64,000 nt of DNA from Podocnemis expansa (GCA_007922195.1 ML681996.1:15749990-15813989), one strand, 5' to 3'; positions 1 through 11,860 are shown, counted from the first letter of the stretch. Notes: generated by a model from the letters alone, not told the origin. Translations and numbers: made by a program.

Positions 1-1090
1 TAGGATTTGTTGACACTCTGTATACTGCAATGTAAACCTGGGCACAGACTCAGGATCAAGCCTGACGCTGTTTTCATCTACACATAAATCTCCCCTGATC
101 CAGGTTCTCAGGACCCTGTGGGGCTAAACCTTGGTCAAGCTTTGACATAGATTTTTCAGCCCTTAGCAGCATAAATGCAGCCCTGCTAGAGTAAGGTCCT
201 GGAAGTCAGCCAAAAGTGTGCCTATGGGGCTGGGCCCAGGCAGAGTGCTTTCCTCTCTGCTAGAGCCACATGAGGAGAGTGCTGATGTCTGATCCTTCTG
301 GCTCCATCAGGGCCCCAGTGACTATGGACCTAGATAAGGCATTTGTAACATGCAGCTCTGGAGCCGCATGTGGCTCTTTGGCCACCCCCTTGCAGCTCCG
401 GGCTCCCCCCACCAGGTCTGTCTTCCCACTGTCCCCCTGCAAACCCCTGCAGGTTGTCGGCTCCTGATATGAGCCCCCTCCTTCCCTGCCACTGGGGGGA
501 CTCTGCAATGGGCACCTTGGCCTAGCTCCCAGCCCCCCCCCCCATGAGGGGGCACCATTGCAGCTGTCAAAACATGAAAGAATTTTTTAAAATGGCTTTT
601 TTTTTGTCCTTTGGGTTGCTGACCCCAACCTAGGCAGAATGCTTTGCCATGGTTCTTGCTACAGTCAGAGGGAGATGAACACTGATATCCCATCCCCTTG
701 GGTGCAGCAAGGAGCCTGCACTGTCCTTTTAGTCCTGTGGAAACAGTCTACCTGGATCCTTAAGTGGTAGCTGTCTTCTGCAGTCAGCAGGAGGGAGGCC
801 ATGGGCTAATTTGAAACCCTCATGGGCCACTTTTGGCCCCTGGGTCAAAAGTTGGGAAACTCTGGAATGAAACACGGAAATTGGAAATTTACCAGACCAT
901 TGACTGGTTCACAGAGTACAGCTAAAGAGTGAGTATCAGAAAATCAGAGAGCAGAAATTGCTGCTTAGGCAACTCACAGAAATCATGCCCATTTTATGAG
1001 GAGTTTGACCAGATTCTGGACACTGTGCCCAGCAATGAGCCAGTTGTTCTGGTCCCAGAACCTGGTCAACTGGGGTGCATTCCAGAAGCA
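1..1090. other. No gene recognised
   Basis: No coding region, RNA gene or clear transposon end was recognised here. There is a C-run near 530-543 and a T-run near 598-607. Short ORFs on both strands overlap each other without any recognisable domain, which is what chance gives in a moderately GC-rich stretch. Confidence 0.5.
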
Positions 1091-1325
1091 TAGCTGTGGT
1101 AGTCTGTACGTAGCAAAAACAATGAGAGTCCTGTGACACCTTAAAGGCTAACAAATTTATTTGGACATAAGCTTTCATGGGCTGCAACCCACTTCGTCCG
1201 ATGCATGAAATGTAAACTACAGTTAGGAGTTACATATACACTTTCAAGGGTGAGAAACATTACAATAGGGAGGGCAAATGCTAACAGAGTCAATTCAGTT
1301 AGTGTAGATGAGGCCCATTTTGTAT
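1091..1325 (-). mobile_element. Penelope-like element arm, 3' end (antisense)
   Basis: The plus strand reads as the reverse complement of the element's 3' end: head-like 'agctgtggtagtctgtac', then 'gagtcctgtgacacc', 'ggctaacaaatttattt', then the ribozyme-like segment and about 110 bp of element-internal sequence ending in 'gatgaggcccatttt'. The same internal 110 bp recurs, inverted, at about 2391-2500, so the two form an inverted pair. The orientation is inferred from the copy at 54-56.5 kb, where GIY-YIG coding remnants lie upstream of this tail on the sense strand. No coding sequence remains in this arm. Confidence 0.8.
1164..1200 (-). ncRNA. Degenerate hammerhead-ribozyme-like motif
   Basis: Read on the minus strand, a CTGATGA-like core (here CGGACGA) is followed by a 6-bp stem GTGGGT/GCCCAT closed by a TGCA loop, then GAAA, then GC-TTAT-GT as a short stem III. 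The core carries substitutions, so activity is unlikely. The stem II pairs differ from those of the copies at 28.1 and 30.3 kb (GTGGGA/TCCCAC-T) but still pair. Hammerhead motifs are known in the terminal repeats of Penelope-like retroelements. A conventional stem I is not obvious. Confidence 0.45.
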
Positions 1326-2390
1326 CTCATTACAAAAAGCAACTGTCCCTGTTCACACAGTCTCACCTTCTAATTAACTGTTGTGTATGGGTGCGACAGG
1401 CTGCTCCCCAGATCCAATCCGGTGTGCCGTTGTGACCCCTGATTCCCACTCCTGAACACTGATTTGCCTCATTTTGCCAAGTGACCTCAAACTCCTGAGT
1501 CAGTCCACTCTGGCTTCTGGTGTGCAATCAGTCCCAAGCAGTGGGTGTATGCCCTCTGGCTACTTGAGGACGGTCCCCAGCAAACATCCCTGGCCCCCGT
1601 TACCACACCAGGAGCCACTGTCTACAGAGATTGGGGCCCACTTCCAACCACAATACACTCAAGTCCATCCATTTAAAAAGAAATAGATTGTGCCCAGTCC
1701 TCTTCACACACATCCTCTAAAGATCACACAGCTTTAGATAAAACAACTACAAGTTTATTGATCAGACTATAATTCTAAGTGAGAATATGGCCAGTCATGG
1801 CAGAATCACAATATAAATGAGTCAGGAGTGACTAACAGGAAATAAAAGGTAGAACACACATACTACCCTAATATCCCTACTTTAGCTGGCCTCACAGTCC
1901 AAGTTCATGCTCAAGGTATATGGCTGCCAGATGTTTGTACGGCCAGTCTCTGCCTGAAGCCACATGGGGCCCAGATCTTGCTTGGAGTTGTTGCAAGATA
2001 GAAATTCCCAGACCAAAATCTTCTAAAATCTTCCAGGTGTCTTTCTTTGTTTCCAATTCCTCTCACTCCTCCCCTTCCAGGCAGAGGTGATCCCTTTGTC
2101 TCTTCTGAGCCACCTCAATTAGCATATCTTTGTTGTTTCCCTCAGGTGCTTGCTTGCTTGCTTGATAGGAGAGAGCTCTGTCTGTCTCCCATTCCCTTCT
2201 GCCATGTTACACATGCTTTGTGTCTGTGCACATGTATAAAGTTGTAGGAACATGATATCACACTAATCATGTAAAATAGGTTATGAGCATCCATAAAGAA
2301 ACATTGCATGGTGCAACTGACCTAAAGACATATAATTCCAGTGTATAAGTGGACAGAAACATCATATGGATCATAACCTAGGGTGCACAG
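1326..2390 (-). other. Uncharacterised block, possibly LTR-derived
   Basis: This 1.06 kb lies exactly between two inverted Penelope-like arms. On the minus strand there is a polyadenylation-like AATAAA (plus 'caagtttattgatc', near 1752-1765). The plus-strand left side has a TG-starting stretch near 1380 ('tgtgtatgggtgcgacagg') that would suit the 3' end of an antisense LTR. I could not find matching target duplications or a convincing right end, so the LTR reading is weak. A small (CTTG)n run lies near 2149-2165. No open coding region is convincing. Confidence 0.25.
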
Positions 2391-2612
2391 ATGTGCATCC
2401 TGTGACAATGGGCCTCATCTACCCTAACTGAATTGACTTTGTTAGTGCTTGCCCTCCCCATTGTAATGCTTCTCTCCCTTGCAAGTGTACATGTACGTCT
2501 CAACTTCATTTCCACTTCATTCATCTGATCAGTTGGGTTGCACCTGAGGAAAACTGATGCCTGAAGAAATGTGTTAGTCTTTAAGGTGCCACAGGACTTT
2601 TGTTGTTTCATC
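2391..2612 (+). mobile_element. Penelope-like element arm, 3' end (sense)
   Basis: The plus strand carries internal sequence 'gggcctcatctaccctaac', then a degraded core region ('ttcatctgatcagttggg'), then the typical tail 'gtgttagtctttaaggtgccacaggac'. It is the inverted partner of the arm at 1091-1325, sharing both the internal 110 bp and the tail. The ribozyme-like segment is heavily mutated: CTGATCA replaces CTGATGA. I could not find matching target duplications outside the pair, so single insertion of both arms is inferred from geometry only. Confidence 0.75.
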
Positions 2613-2957
2613 TGGGATGGTTACCTGTTGGCCTCAGAATCCAGTATCAGGGCTGATGGGAGCTAGTAGCAGGCATTGAGGGGGGAACCAGTGAAGGGAC
2701 TGGTGCTGAAACTGGTCCTGAAGGAGGCTTTGGTGCAGGACCTTTATCAACACATGCTGGGGTTGTACTTAGAGTTGCTATTTTTTGCCATCATGAGGCA
2801 CAGCCTGTTTTGGATGGTACAGTAGACATAATGGGACAGCTCCCTCCATCCTTTCCCCCCAAACCTGGTAAATTTCTGGCTCCACATTAATGTTTTTTAA
2901 TACAATAATGAGGTTTTCTATTTTATAAACCAATGCAAAAGTTTTGAGATGCCCTGA

Positions 2958-3190
2958 TTAGCAGAACAAACAAGGAGTCCTGTGGTACTTATTAAAAACA
3001 CAAATTTATTTGTTGCATAAATTTTTTTGGGAAAAGAATCCCACTTCATCAGAGACTTTGAAGGTGGGGGAACTTACAGAATGGGAGGCAAAAAATGCAG
3101 GGAAGTGTAAGTCATAGGATCAGGTCACACAGCTACAGTTAGTCATAGGATCAGGTCACAGCTGACTAGCAGAGTGTATCCACCAATGGT
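2958..3190 (-). mobile_element. Penelope-like element, single 3' end (antisense)
   Basis: The plus strand reads 'caaggagtcctgtggtactt', 'cacaaatttatttgttgcat', then 'gaatcccacttcatcagag', the reverse complement of a ribozyme-like core CTGATGAAGTGGGA. Next comes internal sequence shared with the 52 kb copy ('acagaatgggagg', 'tgcagggaagt', 'cataggatca'), so both belong to one subfamily. Within it, 'agtcataggatcaggtcaca' is present twice about 29 bp apart, a small tandem duplication. No coding remnant survives. Confidence 0.75.
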
Positions 3191-4540
3191 CCCACCATCA
3201 TGGCTTCCTCCTTTCTCTTCCCCAACAACACATGGAGTTCAAAGTGGCACTTGGGACATGCAAACAGGAAAGAACAACTTTAAAGTGTATTTTTCCTAGA
3301 ATGGCCCAGCTTTCTTTAGGGCCATTCCAATTCCTTAAAAATAACCTTACATTGCCCCACTTGTGAGTATGTCACTTTGTAAACAAGCAACCTGGAAACA
3401 GAGACCTCTGTGTTTGGGGAAACGGGTTCCATTCACAAATCTCATTCACTTCAGTTACAGGTAGTCCATTGATGACAAAATCATTAGTCCCAAATATGAC
3501 TGCTTTGAAATTTTGTCCAGAACATGCTAGGGATGGGAAGGAAGAAGGCAGTGAAGTTCTGCATTCTGTATGGTTGCACACAGTCATACTAGGCTAAGCT
3601 ATGTGGCAGCTAACACAGCCATCTATTGATTCCCTAATGAATTCTGAACCAATCCCAGGAACCAATAGCTGAAAACATTTGCTGAAACAGGAACTCAGGA
3701 CACGTAGCCACATTTCATGGAAGGGCATATTTCCCATGGCTACTTCAGTGGTCTGAGTGCTGCAGTGTAGGATGGCAGAGTCCCATGTGCAAGCCTGGGT
3801 TAGAAATTTCTTAACCTAGGGTTAGCAGTCAGTATTGATGCTAATGTCCTGCATTCTCTAACCCAGGCTCAGCTGAAGCCCCCTTAACCCTTTGCTGCAG
3901 AAAAATTGCACAGATTCCTCTATAACAGTATCCTTTGCATCCTGTGAGGAAGAAGCAGGATTTCCTATTTGTAAAGTCTTGTAACAGTGCATCTTTTCCC
4001 AAACTCTATTTAGAAGTACTTCCCCAGCAAAGATATTGTTGCAAATATATTTCTGGAGTCTAATTAACTTATGTAATAAATCTAAGAATCCATACTGAGC
4101 GCTCTTTTTCATTACTGGAAATAAAAATAAGGATTTCTGTGGCGTTAGATTGAAAGCTTTTATAAGCAGTTATATGATGAGTGCAATCAGTGATAGAACT
4201 AACAGCTTGCTCTTTAACCTTCATATCTGAGGCTCATTAGATTACTCAGCATCACATGTCTCAAACATCTGAACTGGCCTAATGAGACTAACTGTTCCAT
4301 AAAGTGAGCCCTTAAAAAAAAAAAAAAAAAAAAGTGAAAGTATTACTGTTGAAGTAGGTTTAACCCCCCCTCTCCCACTTTTGGAAAAATTTTAAATGTT
4401 GATTTGACTAAGCACATTAAAATAAATAAAGTAGAAATGAAAGGAGGTTGGGGGGAACATTCACTAGCTATAGGATGAGACTCTTGTATGAACTGCATTT
4501 CTTTTGATTGCATTCATTCAAATTTTAAATACATCTACGC
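3191..4540. other. No gene recognised; poly(A) tract
   Basis: No domain, RNA or repeat end was recognised. A pure A-run of 20 occupies 4314-4333, with C-rich sequence about 30 bp further on. It could be the tail of an old retroposed sequence, but nothing upstream was identifiable. Confidence 0.45.
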
Positions 4541-4870
4541 TTGCTGACTGGGGGAGGAGGGGTAAAAGGAGGCAATTGTCCAAGCCCCCCCTTGTCTAGG
4601 GCCCTGGTGATTTTAAAAGGAGCCTGAGCCCTGGGCATGGAGGCTAGCTTCTTGCCCCACCTCTTCTGCCCATAGCCCCAGCCCCCAACCTCATCCTGCC
4701 AGATCCCTCCCTACCAGCCCATGTCTCCACGTGGCCCTACTGCTTTCTTGCACAACCCCTGTTTCCTGCCTGCCCTCTCTGCAACCTTGTCCCCCACATC
4801 ACTCAGTCCTCTCCCCCAACTCACTTTTCCACTTGCCCCTGCCACTGCTTGCTGTGTTCCTTTTTTCCTT
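4541..4870. other. GC/pyrimidine-rich island, probable old repeat
   Basis: The composition changes sharply from AT-rich flanks to C-rich sequence ('gccccacctcttctgccc'). Overlapping ORFs in two frames of the plus strand follow from the lack of A/T-rich stop codons and have no recognisable motif. I think it is an unidentified GC-rich repeat rather than a gene. Confidence 0.3.
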
Positions 4871-7089
4871 CTACCTCAGCCTCTCCAGCTGTTGTTCACT
4901 GCTTGGAGAAAGCAGAAGATTGGAAGAGACAATGACAGGGTGTAGGGTTGCAGTATGTTGGGGAAAATTTGGTAGGAAGCAATTTGAGACGGAGAGGGGG
5001 GGAGCAGGTGGATGGGATGTGAGTCAGACTGTTCTGCTCAAGGGTTTGGGAAGTCCTGTTGGTGGGCCTTAATGCAGCCAGTATTTGAGTCATATCAATG
5101 TGCCATTTATTCATTGCTATTGAAATAAATGTAATTCATACCTTTTTAGGTCTGAAAAGTTTTTAAAACCTGCTGTGCATTGCTGTAGACATATAGGACT
5201 CTTTGTAAGGTGTTGATTCAAAGTACTGCTAGCTAGTTTTGTTGCTACCTTTTGAAATAGTGAACATATAACTATTAATCTTTAAAATTAAGCCACAGTT
5301 TCTTCTCACAATTCCACCAACAGCTATCTTCATTCCTGTAACTTTAGGTAACAACTAGTTACTTCTACTTGCTCGTTGTTTGACATGTTTCTTGGGGGAT
5401 GTGTTTAGGGGCCATGTCTGGATAATTCCTTCGTGACATACTCACCTTGACAAACAAGCTTGTTGAATTCTGTTGAATTTTCCCCTGTAGGGAAGCTACA
5501 AGCTCAGGTCATTCCCTGAAGACTGCTTTAGTTAATGTGAAGTTCTTTTTAGCAATCAGTCTTCATTCATAAATTAATCAAGGAGCACATCCTTGAAATT
5601 CTTACTTTCACCAAGGCATGGCTTGGTAAGTCAGACTTAGATAGTCAGGTATTTTCTTCAAGTAATGCAAGTCTGTAGCTCATTAATACTAATGAAAATA
5701 TTAGGGCGTAAGTTTCACAAGGTTAAGTAGTTCAGGTAAAAGCTGAATAAAATACTTCTTTCAACTATAGCTCACTTTAGGGAAGGAACTCTTGGCACTT
5801 GTCTCTGTGATTTCTGCCACTTAAATGTCTTATCTGCCTGAATGAACTATTAGAATTTCTTCCAAATACTGTACTGGCCATTGAGCAGCCTCAGTATTTA
5901 TATTATGTTGATCATAGATCCACCAAAGACCCCAGTCAGGACTGGGTTTCCATTGTTTTCAGCACTGGATTCAGGACCAGGTCAAGAACGGGGTGGGGGC
6001 TAGGGATTAGGGAATGGGGCTGTTGCAGTACCCTATTATGGTAGCACCCTGCTTAGTGATGGAGCACCTGGCCCCGCCAGTGCTAGGGGATAGGTGCAGG
6101 ATCAAGAACTATGGGTCTCCAGCCAGAGCTTCAGGGAGCCAGGGGGTTAGGGGTGCTTGAGGGCTAGTGCTGCTGTGGGGGAGCCTGAGGAGGGGTTCAT
6201 GCCAGCACTGATGCAAGGGTGGGATGCGGGCTTGGGTCAGAGGCTGCAGTCTGTGTCACTTATCCTCCACCCCCGTGGCTGGCTGGTCTGGAGCAGACCG
6301 CCCAGCCCAGGGACTGGGCAGGCTGGCCTAAAGTGAATGGTGACAGCATGCTACTAAGGCCACCCAGGCCTGTATTTTTGGTGGCCCACAGGACTCCACC
6401 TTAGGACAGGGCCCTGAGCTGCCCTAAGCCCCTACTTCAATCTGGCCCTGAGTGTGTTAGTCTTTGTACAAATATGTATGTAGAGATGATCAAAGTCCTA
6501 AACAGAGTTGCCATAGGCTGCCTTCTTAGGATCTCTGCAAAGGAAATGATGTCTAGTTCTGACAGTTCAGAGAAGAAGGGTGATTTTAAGTGTGCCTGTT
6601 CTTTGAAAAATCTGCCCACAGTACTGGTTCTCTAAACTTTCACAGCCAGTTCATCTAACGGGACTTTCAAACCCCATTGTTACATAATAGGCCAATTACT
6701 AAGATTTGTATAAACCCAAAAGAAGACAATTCCCCCCTTAAAGAGCTTAGCTAAATAGACAAGATAGAAAGGAAAGGGCTAAGTAGCTGGTTAAGCCCAC
6801 CCCGTCACTGCGATAGTCCATGCCTGGGTCTTTGATCTGTCTACTCTCCCATTGCAGCACCCTCTGTCTGCTTCTCCTGCATTTCTGGAGCTCACTGGCA
6901 GCAGCAGTTTCCTGAGCATCCATCTCCAAGCAATCTACTGGGAATGTCTGCCTCTGAGGCTGTTCTCATTCTCAAGCAGGGACTGAAGTGGCTCCTGGCC
7001 ATGAGCCTCCAGTGTGTGTCCTTCCTCCTTGCTGGTGAGTCTGCACTGAGCTTGGCTACTTGCTTTTATATTAGGGCAGCAGTCTGAGC
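4871..7089. other. No gene recognised; second GC-rich island at 5960-6420
   Basis: Mostly AT-rich sequence without recognisable features. Between about 5960 and 6420 it becomes G-rich on the plus strand, with runs such as 'ggggtgggggctaggga'. Its short ORF lacks any motif. No splice-framed exon or CpG island could be supported. Confidence 0.4.
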
Positions 7090-7165
7090 ATTAATTAAGG
7101 AATCCATTAGCAATAAGTAAGGAATCCATTAGCAAGCATCTATAAGAGAATACGGTGCTAAGCGA

Positions 7166-8122
7166 TTGCATGGATTTGTTAAGAACAAATCAGGTCAAAC
7201 CAACTTGATAACTGTCTGTGATGGGATAACAAGCCTGGTGGATAGAGAGGAAGCATTAGATGTGGTGTATCTAGTAAAGACTTTGATACGGTCTCACATC
7301 AACTTCTTATTAAGAAAGTTGGGAAGTACAACGTGGATGGAGCTACTATAAGGTGGGTGAAAAATTAGTTGGATAATTGCTTCCAGAGAGCAGTTATCAG
7401 TGTTTCACAGTCATGCTGGAGGGGCATAGCAAGCAGGATACCTCAGGGATAGTTTCTGTGTCTGGTTCTGTTCAATATTTTCATCAGTGATTAAGATGAT
7501 GGTATAGAGAGTACGCTTACAAAGCTTGCTGATGATACCAAGCTGGGAGGGGTTGCAAGTGCTTTGGAGGATAAGACCACAATTCAAAATGATCTGGACA
7601 AACTGGTGAAATGGTCTGAGGTAAACAGAATGAAATTCAGTAAAGACAAGTGCAAAGTACTCCACTTAGGAAAGAACAGTACATTGAACATATACAAAAT
7701 GGGCAATGACTGCCTAGGAAGCAGTACTGCGGAAAGCGATCTGGGTCGCGTAGTGGACCACAAGCTAAATATGAGTCAACAGTGTAACACTGTTGCAAAA
7801 AAAGCAAACATCATTCTGGGGTGTATTAACTGGAGCATTGTAAGAGATGAAAAGTAATTCTTCTGCTCTACTCCACCCTGATTAGGCCTCACCAGTTCTG
7901 GACATTTTGTAGAAAGATGTGTACAAATTGGAGGAAGTCCAGAGAAGAGCAATACAAATGATTAGAGGTTTGGAACACTTGAGTTATGAGGGAAGATTGA
8001 AAGAGCTGGGTTTGTTTAGGTTAGAAGAGATGAGACTGAGAGAGGACATGATGACAGTTTTCATGTACCTAAGAGGTTGTCACAAGGAGGAGAGAGAAAA
8101 AATTATTCTCCTTAACCACTGA
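7166..8122 (+). pseudogene. CR1 ORF2 reverse transcriptase remnant
   Basis: Three open blocks in shifted frames carry CR1 RT signatures. The first has 'HGFVKNKSGQTNLI' (7169 on), the conserved QHGF-KSCLTNL block. The second has 'LADDTKLGG' near 7525, the RT catalytic ADD box (F replaced by L), followed by 'IQNDLDKLVKWSEVN' and 'MKFSKDKCKVLHLGK' and 'KLNMSQQCNTVAKKANIILG', the thumb region. The third has 'VQRRAIQMIRGLEHLSYEGR' and 'LKELGLFRLEE' from the C-terminal domain. The protein would have copied CR1 RNA at the target site. No intact frame exists, so no product is expected. Confidence 0.92.
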
Positions 8123-8202
8123 TGATACAACAAGAAGCAAGTGGCTTAAATTACGGCAAGGGAGGATTAGGAAGGACAGTAGGAAAAGAAATCCTAATTG
8201 TC

Positions 8203-8596
8203 AAGGGGTACGTCTACACTATGTGTTTGTTGACTTAATGGCCCTTAAGTCGACTTAAACAGAGCCCTGTCTGTACTGCAGGGCAATAAAGTTGACTTTA
8301 GGGTTCAGTAAAGTCAGCTTTATAAGGTCCACTTATAAAGTCGACTTTACTGTTAAGTCGACTTTATTAAATCGACTTAATAAAATTGACTTAGTGCAGT
8401 GGGGCCGCTAAGTTGACATTATTAAGTTGAATTAAGCCAGGACACCCATTTAAAGTCGGCTTTATAAAGTCGACTTAATGTAGTGTGGACTCACTAAATC
8501 TACTTAATAAGGTCTACTTAAAGTTGACTTTAAGTAGATTTTATTAAGTCGAGTTAATGAAGTCGACTTAGCTTTTACAATGTAGACATAGCCAAG
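8203..8596. mobile_element. Palindrome-body TIR element, type A (copy 1)
   Basis: A 388-bp element (8206-8593) has terminal inverted repeats GGGTACGTCTACACT / TGTAGACATAGCC and a 3-bp duplication AAG (8203-8205 and 8594-8596). The body is a dense array of about 20 variants of the palindrome AAGTCGACTT separated by short spacers. It has no coding capacity, so it is a MITE-like non-autonomous element. The 3-bp duplication suits PIF/Harbinger-type transposition, but the duplicated triplets do not follow the usual TWA, so the superfamily is open. It interrupts a CR1 element and is therefore younger than it. Confidence 0.85.
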
Positions 8597-8782
8597 GTGA
8601 TTAACCACTGGATTGAATTGCCTAGGCACATTGTAGAATCTCTATCATTGGAAGTTTTTAAGAGCAGGTTAGACAAACACCTGTCAGGGATGGTTTAAGA
8701 GGGTACTTGGTCCTGCCATGAGTACAGGGAACTGGACTTGATGACCTCTCATGGTCCCTTCCAGTTTCTATGATTCTATGCC

Positions 8783-10753
8783 CACCAGGGCTTAAGGTGC
8801 AGAACTTTCATTGCCCATAGAGTATGTTGTCCTCTCTTACTGTGGGATAAGCCCACCCTGTCACAGACTACAATGTACAACAGACCAATGGTTTGCAAAT
8901 ATCATGTTAATGATTCAATTTTTTTTATTTAAATCGTGTGGGGTGGGTTTAATGAGAGAGGCATTATTTTGACTGAAAGACAAGAAAGGGAGAAGGAACA
9001 CTGAAGGGAAAAGTTGAGGGGCCAAGGGCAGGAAGCAAGTGTGAAGATGAGTAGTGAGAGCCAGGGCAGGTGTGGAGGAGAGTGTTGTCACAAATAGCCA
9101 GTCAGTACAGGGAAGGTAATGAGCAGAATGAAACCTATAGCAAGCAGCCTGATGACATCCTAATAATATAGTTTCCAAATAATGCTCTTCTGCTTAATGG
9201 TCACAATCCCATCAGTCAGAAATAAGATCATCCAAGACACTTCCAAAATCCTTCCATGCCTTACTGGAACAATGCAGTCTTACAGGCACCTGAAAAGATA
9301 GTAATATCTTGTAAGTAAAAGGTGACTAAAGAGAGCAAATTGGTGACTGCTATTTTTGAAGTGATATTAAAGCATATTTCACATATGCTTCTGTCTGTGG
9401 GGTAAATGATCATTTGTTTTCCTTTCTATTATGACTACAGAAACCCTCAAGGTTAGGCAGGGTACCAAATGACAGATGCATCAGTTGTCCTTTGAAAATA
9501 CGGAGTAGCTAATATAAGAAGTGCAGTGTTGAGTACAGACTACAGCATGGCTCCTGGGTTTGGCTCACTAGATTTCCCTTTTTAGCCCAAGGGCTTTATG
9601 GGCTAGCCTATATCTGAGTATGCAAAGCCTCTAGGAGCTGTGGTATAGCCATCTACTGCTTTCTGGCTGGGTCCCTGACTCTCCAGGGTGAGCCCAGCCA
9701 GTCCTACTTCTAGCCATGTGATCCAAAGCTTCCTGTTGATGCTCCAGTTATCTAGCAACTGGAGCATCAGGAAGAGGAGGAAGGGGAAAAGGCAGCCTGG
9801 CCCCTGCCTCAGAAAGGCTGCAATGGTTGTCCAGGGCTGGAGCTTCATGGATAGAGAGCAGCCCATCGTCTCCCCTTACCCCACACTGTCTGCTTGCCAC
9901 ACTGTGAGCAACTGCTGCTGCCCGGTGCTGGGTGGGTGGCCATTGCAACCAAATACATACCATTGTTGGGTACTGCGATGAGCCAGGGTGGGAGCCTGCG
10001 CCCACCCGTGCCCACTCATGACTACAGCCCAGTCTGAGAGGGAGAGAATGGCCCTTTTGAGAGTCTCTTCAGTTTGTCTTCAGAGGAATCATAAGGGATA
10101 GTAAATACCTGTGAAGTCACCAAAGTGTGCCATCTATGATTTTGCATGATATTGATACTAACACATGCCTTGTCTTAGAAGGTAACATTAAAAGTAACAC
10201 TGTGGGATTTAAATTACTTTAAATCTGGAGGCTCCATATTTGCCAACCTCACAACACTTGCAACTCTGCATTCAGACAAGGATTGTAATCAATTATTCTT
10301 CAGAGCTTTAGCCAGCTGTCTGCAATGGTCAGGAAAGTATCCCCCTCCCCCCAACTCACACACAATGTACAATTTCCCAGATGCATTACAGGATTGGGTT
10401 TTTTTTTTTCCTTCCTCTGAAGCTTTGGTGTTTCGCCAGAGCTGGATGTTGGAATATCTTCTACACTAGATCAGGTCTTTGACATGGTACAGTTGTCTGT
10501 CCTATGTGTCTTGCTCCTATGCTCAGGGTCAACCTGATCACCAGTTTTAGGGTCAAGAACGAATATTTCCCAAGTTCATTTTTTCCTCTTTCTGTAGTAC
10601 GGGATGTGGCTCTTATTCCCAGACATTACTATGATACTAGCAATTCTCAACTAATTGATTTTTGGCCATTGCAGGGGCCTTGGGCATGTTGGAGATCAGT
10701 CACTTCTGTTCCCTATCAGTGACAGTTAAGTCTTCTAAAAACCAGTGTGCTTT
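8783..10753. other. No gene recognised; one strong hairpin
   Basis: No coding or RNA gene was supported. The only structured item is the hairpin at 9729-9774, listed separately. A T-run lies at 10399-10409. Confidence 0.45.
9729..9774. other. Long near-perfect hairpin
   Basis: CTTCCT and GATGCTCCAGTT (9729-9734 and 9738-9749) pair with AACTGGAGCATC and AGGAAG (9757-9774) around a 7-nt loop and a 3-nt bulge. That is 18 pairs with no mismatch. It could be a small fold-back repeat or a structured RNA. No known miRNA is recognised and no transposon ends flank it. Confidence 0.5.
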
Positions 10754-10962
10754 AGAATAATAGAAGATTAGGGTTGGAAGGGACCTGAAGAGGTCATCAG
10801 TCAAAGCCCTCGCTTGAAGCAGGGACAACTGCAACTAAATCATCCCAGCTAGAACTTTGTCAAGCTGCACCTTAAAACCTCCCTAGTAATCCATTCCAGT
10901 GCTTCACCACCCTCCTAGTAAAAAGGATTATCATACTATCCAACCTAGACCTCCATTACTTC
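10754..10962 (-). mobile_element. CR1 LINE 3' end (antisense)
   Basis: The plus strand begins 'agggttggaagggacctga', the reverse complement of the CR1 3' terminus. It continues through 'actaaatcatcccagc', 'ttccagtgcttcaccaccc' and 'atccaacctagacctcc', which are typical of the last 200 bp of CR1 in sauropsids. It is a 5'-truncated copy without useful coding sequence. Confidence 0.9.
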
Positions 10963-11745
10963 TTTGATTTAATTCAAGTAGTTGGGGTAACTGAGTGAAA
11001 TGTAATGGCCTAAATACCTAAGTGTAAATAGCAAGTCATACCTAAATGTATGTAGCAAATCAGGTTGGATGATCTAGTGGTAGCTTCTAGCTCTGAGTTC
11101 TATGAAAATATGACATGTCCCTTGTCAGGATGGTATCAGTCCCTTGCTGCAAAAATACTCACTCCCTCACCTGTCTTTTTTTGCTTCTTTTTATCATCCT
11201 GTCCTGGCTTCTATTCTTTTTCTCCTTTTCACTTTCACGCTGTTTCCTCCACCCTTTCTTCCATTGTGGCATTTCTCGTCTCCATGTTCCTTGTTTCCAC
11301 AAGAGGACAACCACCAATCTTCATGGCTAGGAGTTAATTTACTGGAGGGGCGCCTCTTACTTATAAGCCTCATTCTACTGTTTTCACATAGTTCACCTAC
11401 TACTCCATGATCCATCCTTCCAGAATGATTTATTAGGACTCTTACTAGTCTGCAATAAAAAAGTGCTTATCTAGTGGTCTAGGAGACCTTTAAAAGCATC
11501 TTAAAAGTGATCAGACCCCCCTATTATCCCAGATCAAATAGATCAAATCAAGTGAAGCACTCCAATGACAACATAAAAGTAACAGAAAATGAATACAGTA
11601 GACATTCTGGCACCATCAAGTCACCACCAAACTCAGACTAAATGTTCCCAATGGAAAGCTGTAGAAGCAAGGATAGTCTCTATGCCTAGAGGCCCAACAC
11701 TAACAAAATATTACAACTTACAATAGAAATAGCTTGCTATGAATT
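10963..11745. other. No gene recognised; pyrimidine-rich stretch
   Basis: Between about 11160 and 11290 the plus strand is rich in C and T. Overlapping ORFs there, in all three plus frames and on the minus strand, have low-complexity composition. I see no domain, splice-site context or repeat end. Confidence 0.45.
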
Positions 11746-11860
11746 TAGAATAGAATCATAGGGTTGGAAGGGACCTCATGAGATCATCTAGTCCAACCTG
11801 CTGGGGTTTGAACCCAGGGCCTTCTGCAGATATGCTAGCCACTATACTATTGATGATATA
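11746..11860 (-). mobile_element. CR1 LINE 3' tail (antisense)
   Basis: 'tagaatcatagggttggaag' followed by 'ggacctcatgagatcatcta' and 'gtccaacctgctgg' is the reverse complement of a CR1 3' end. It is truncated after about 70 bp. The following 'gggtttgaacccagggcctt' has a tRNA T-arm-like look, but no tRNA fold could be completed. Confidence 0.75.

Larger units (their letters stand above)
7090..8782 (+). mobile_element. CR1-clade LINE, degraded, with nested TIR element
   Basis: A CR1 non-LTR retrotransposon runs from the middle of its reverse transcriptase to its 3' end. The 3' end is the classic CR1 tail: 'gacttgatgacctctcatgg', 'cccttccagtttctatgatt' and an ATTCTATG-type terminal repeat near 8768-8779. 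The element is split by a 388-bp palindrome-rich TIR element at 8206-8593, and the CR1 sequence resumes directly after it ('gtgattaaccactgga'). Several frameshifts and stops show it is long dead. The 16-bp 'aaggaatccattagca' appears twice just at the left edge. Confidence 0.93.

Noticed and set aside
11790..11860. tRNA gene at 'gggtttgaacccagggcct'
   Set aside because: Only a T-arm-like string; no acceptor, D-arm or anticodon arm could be folded.
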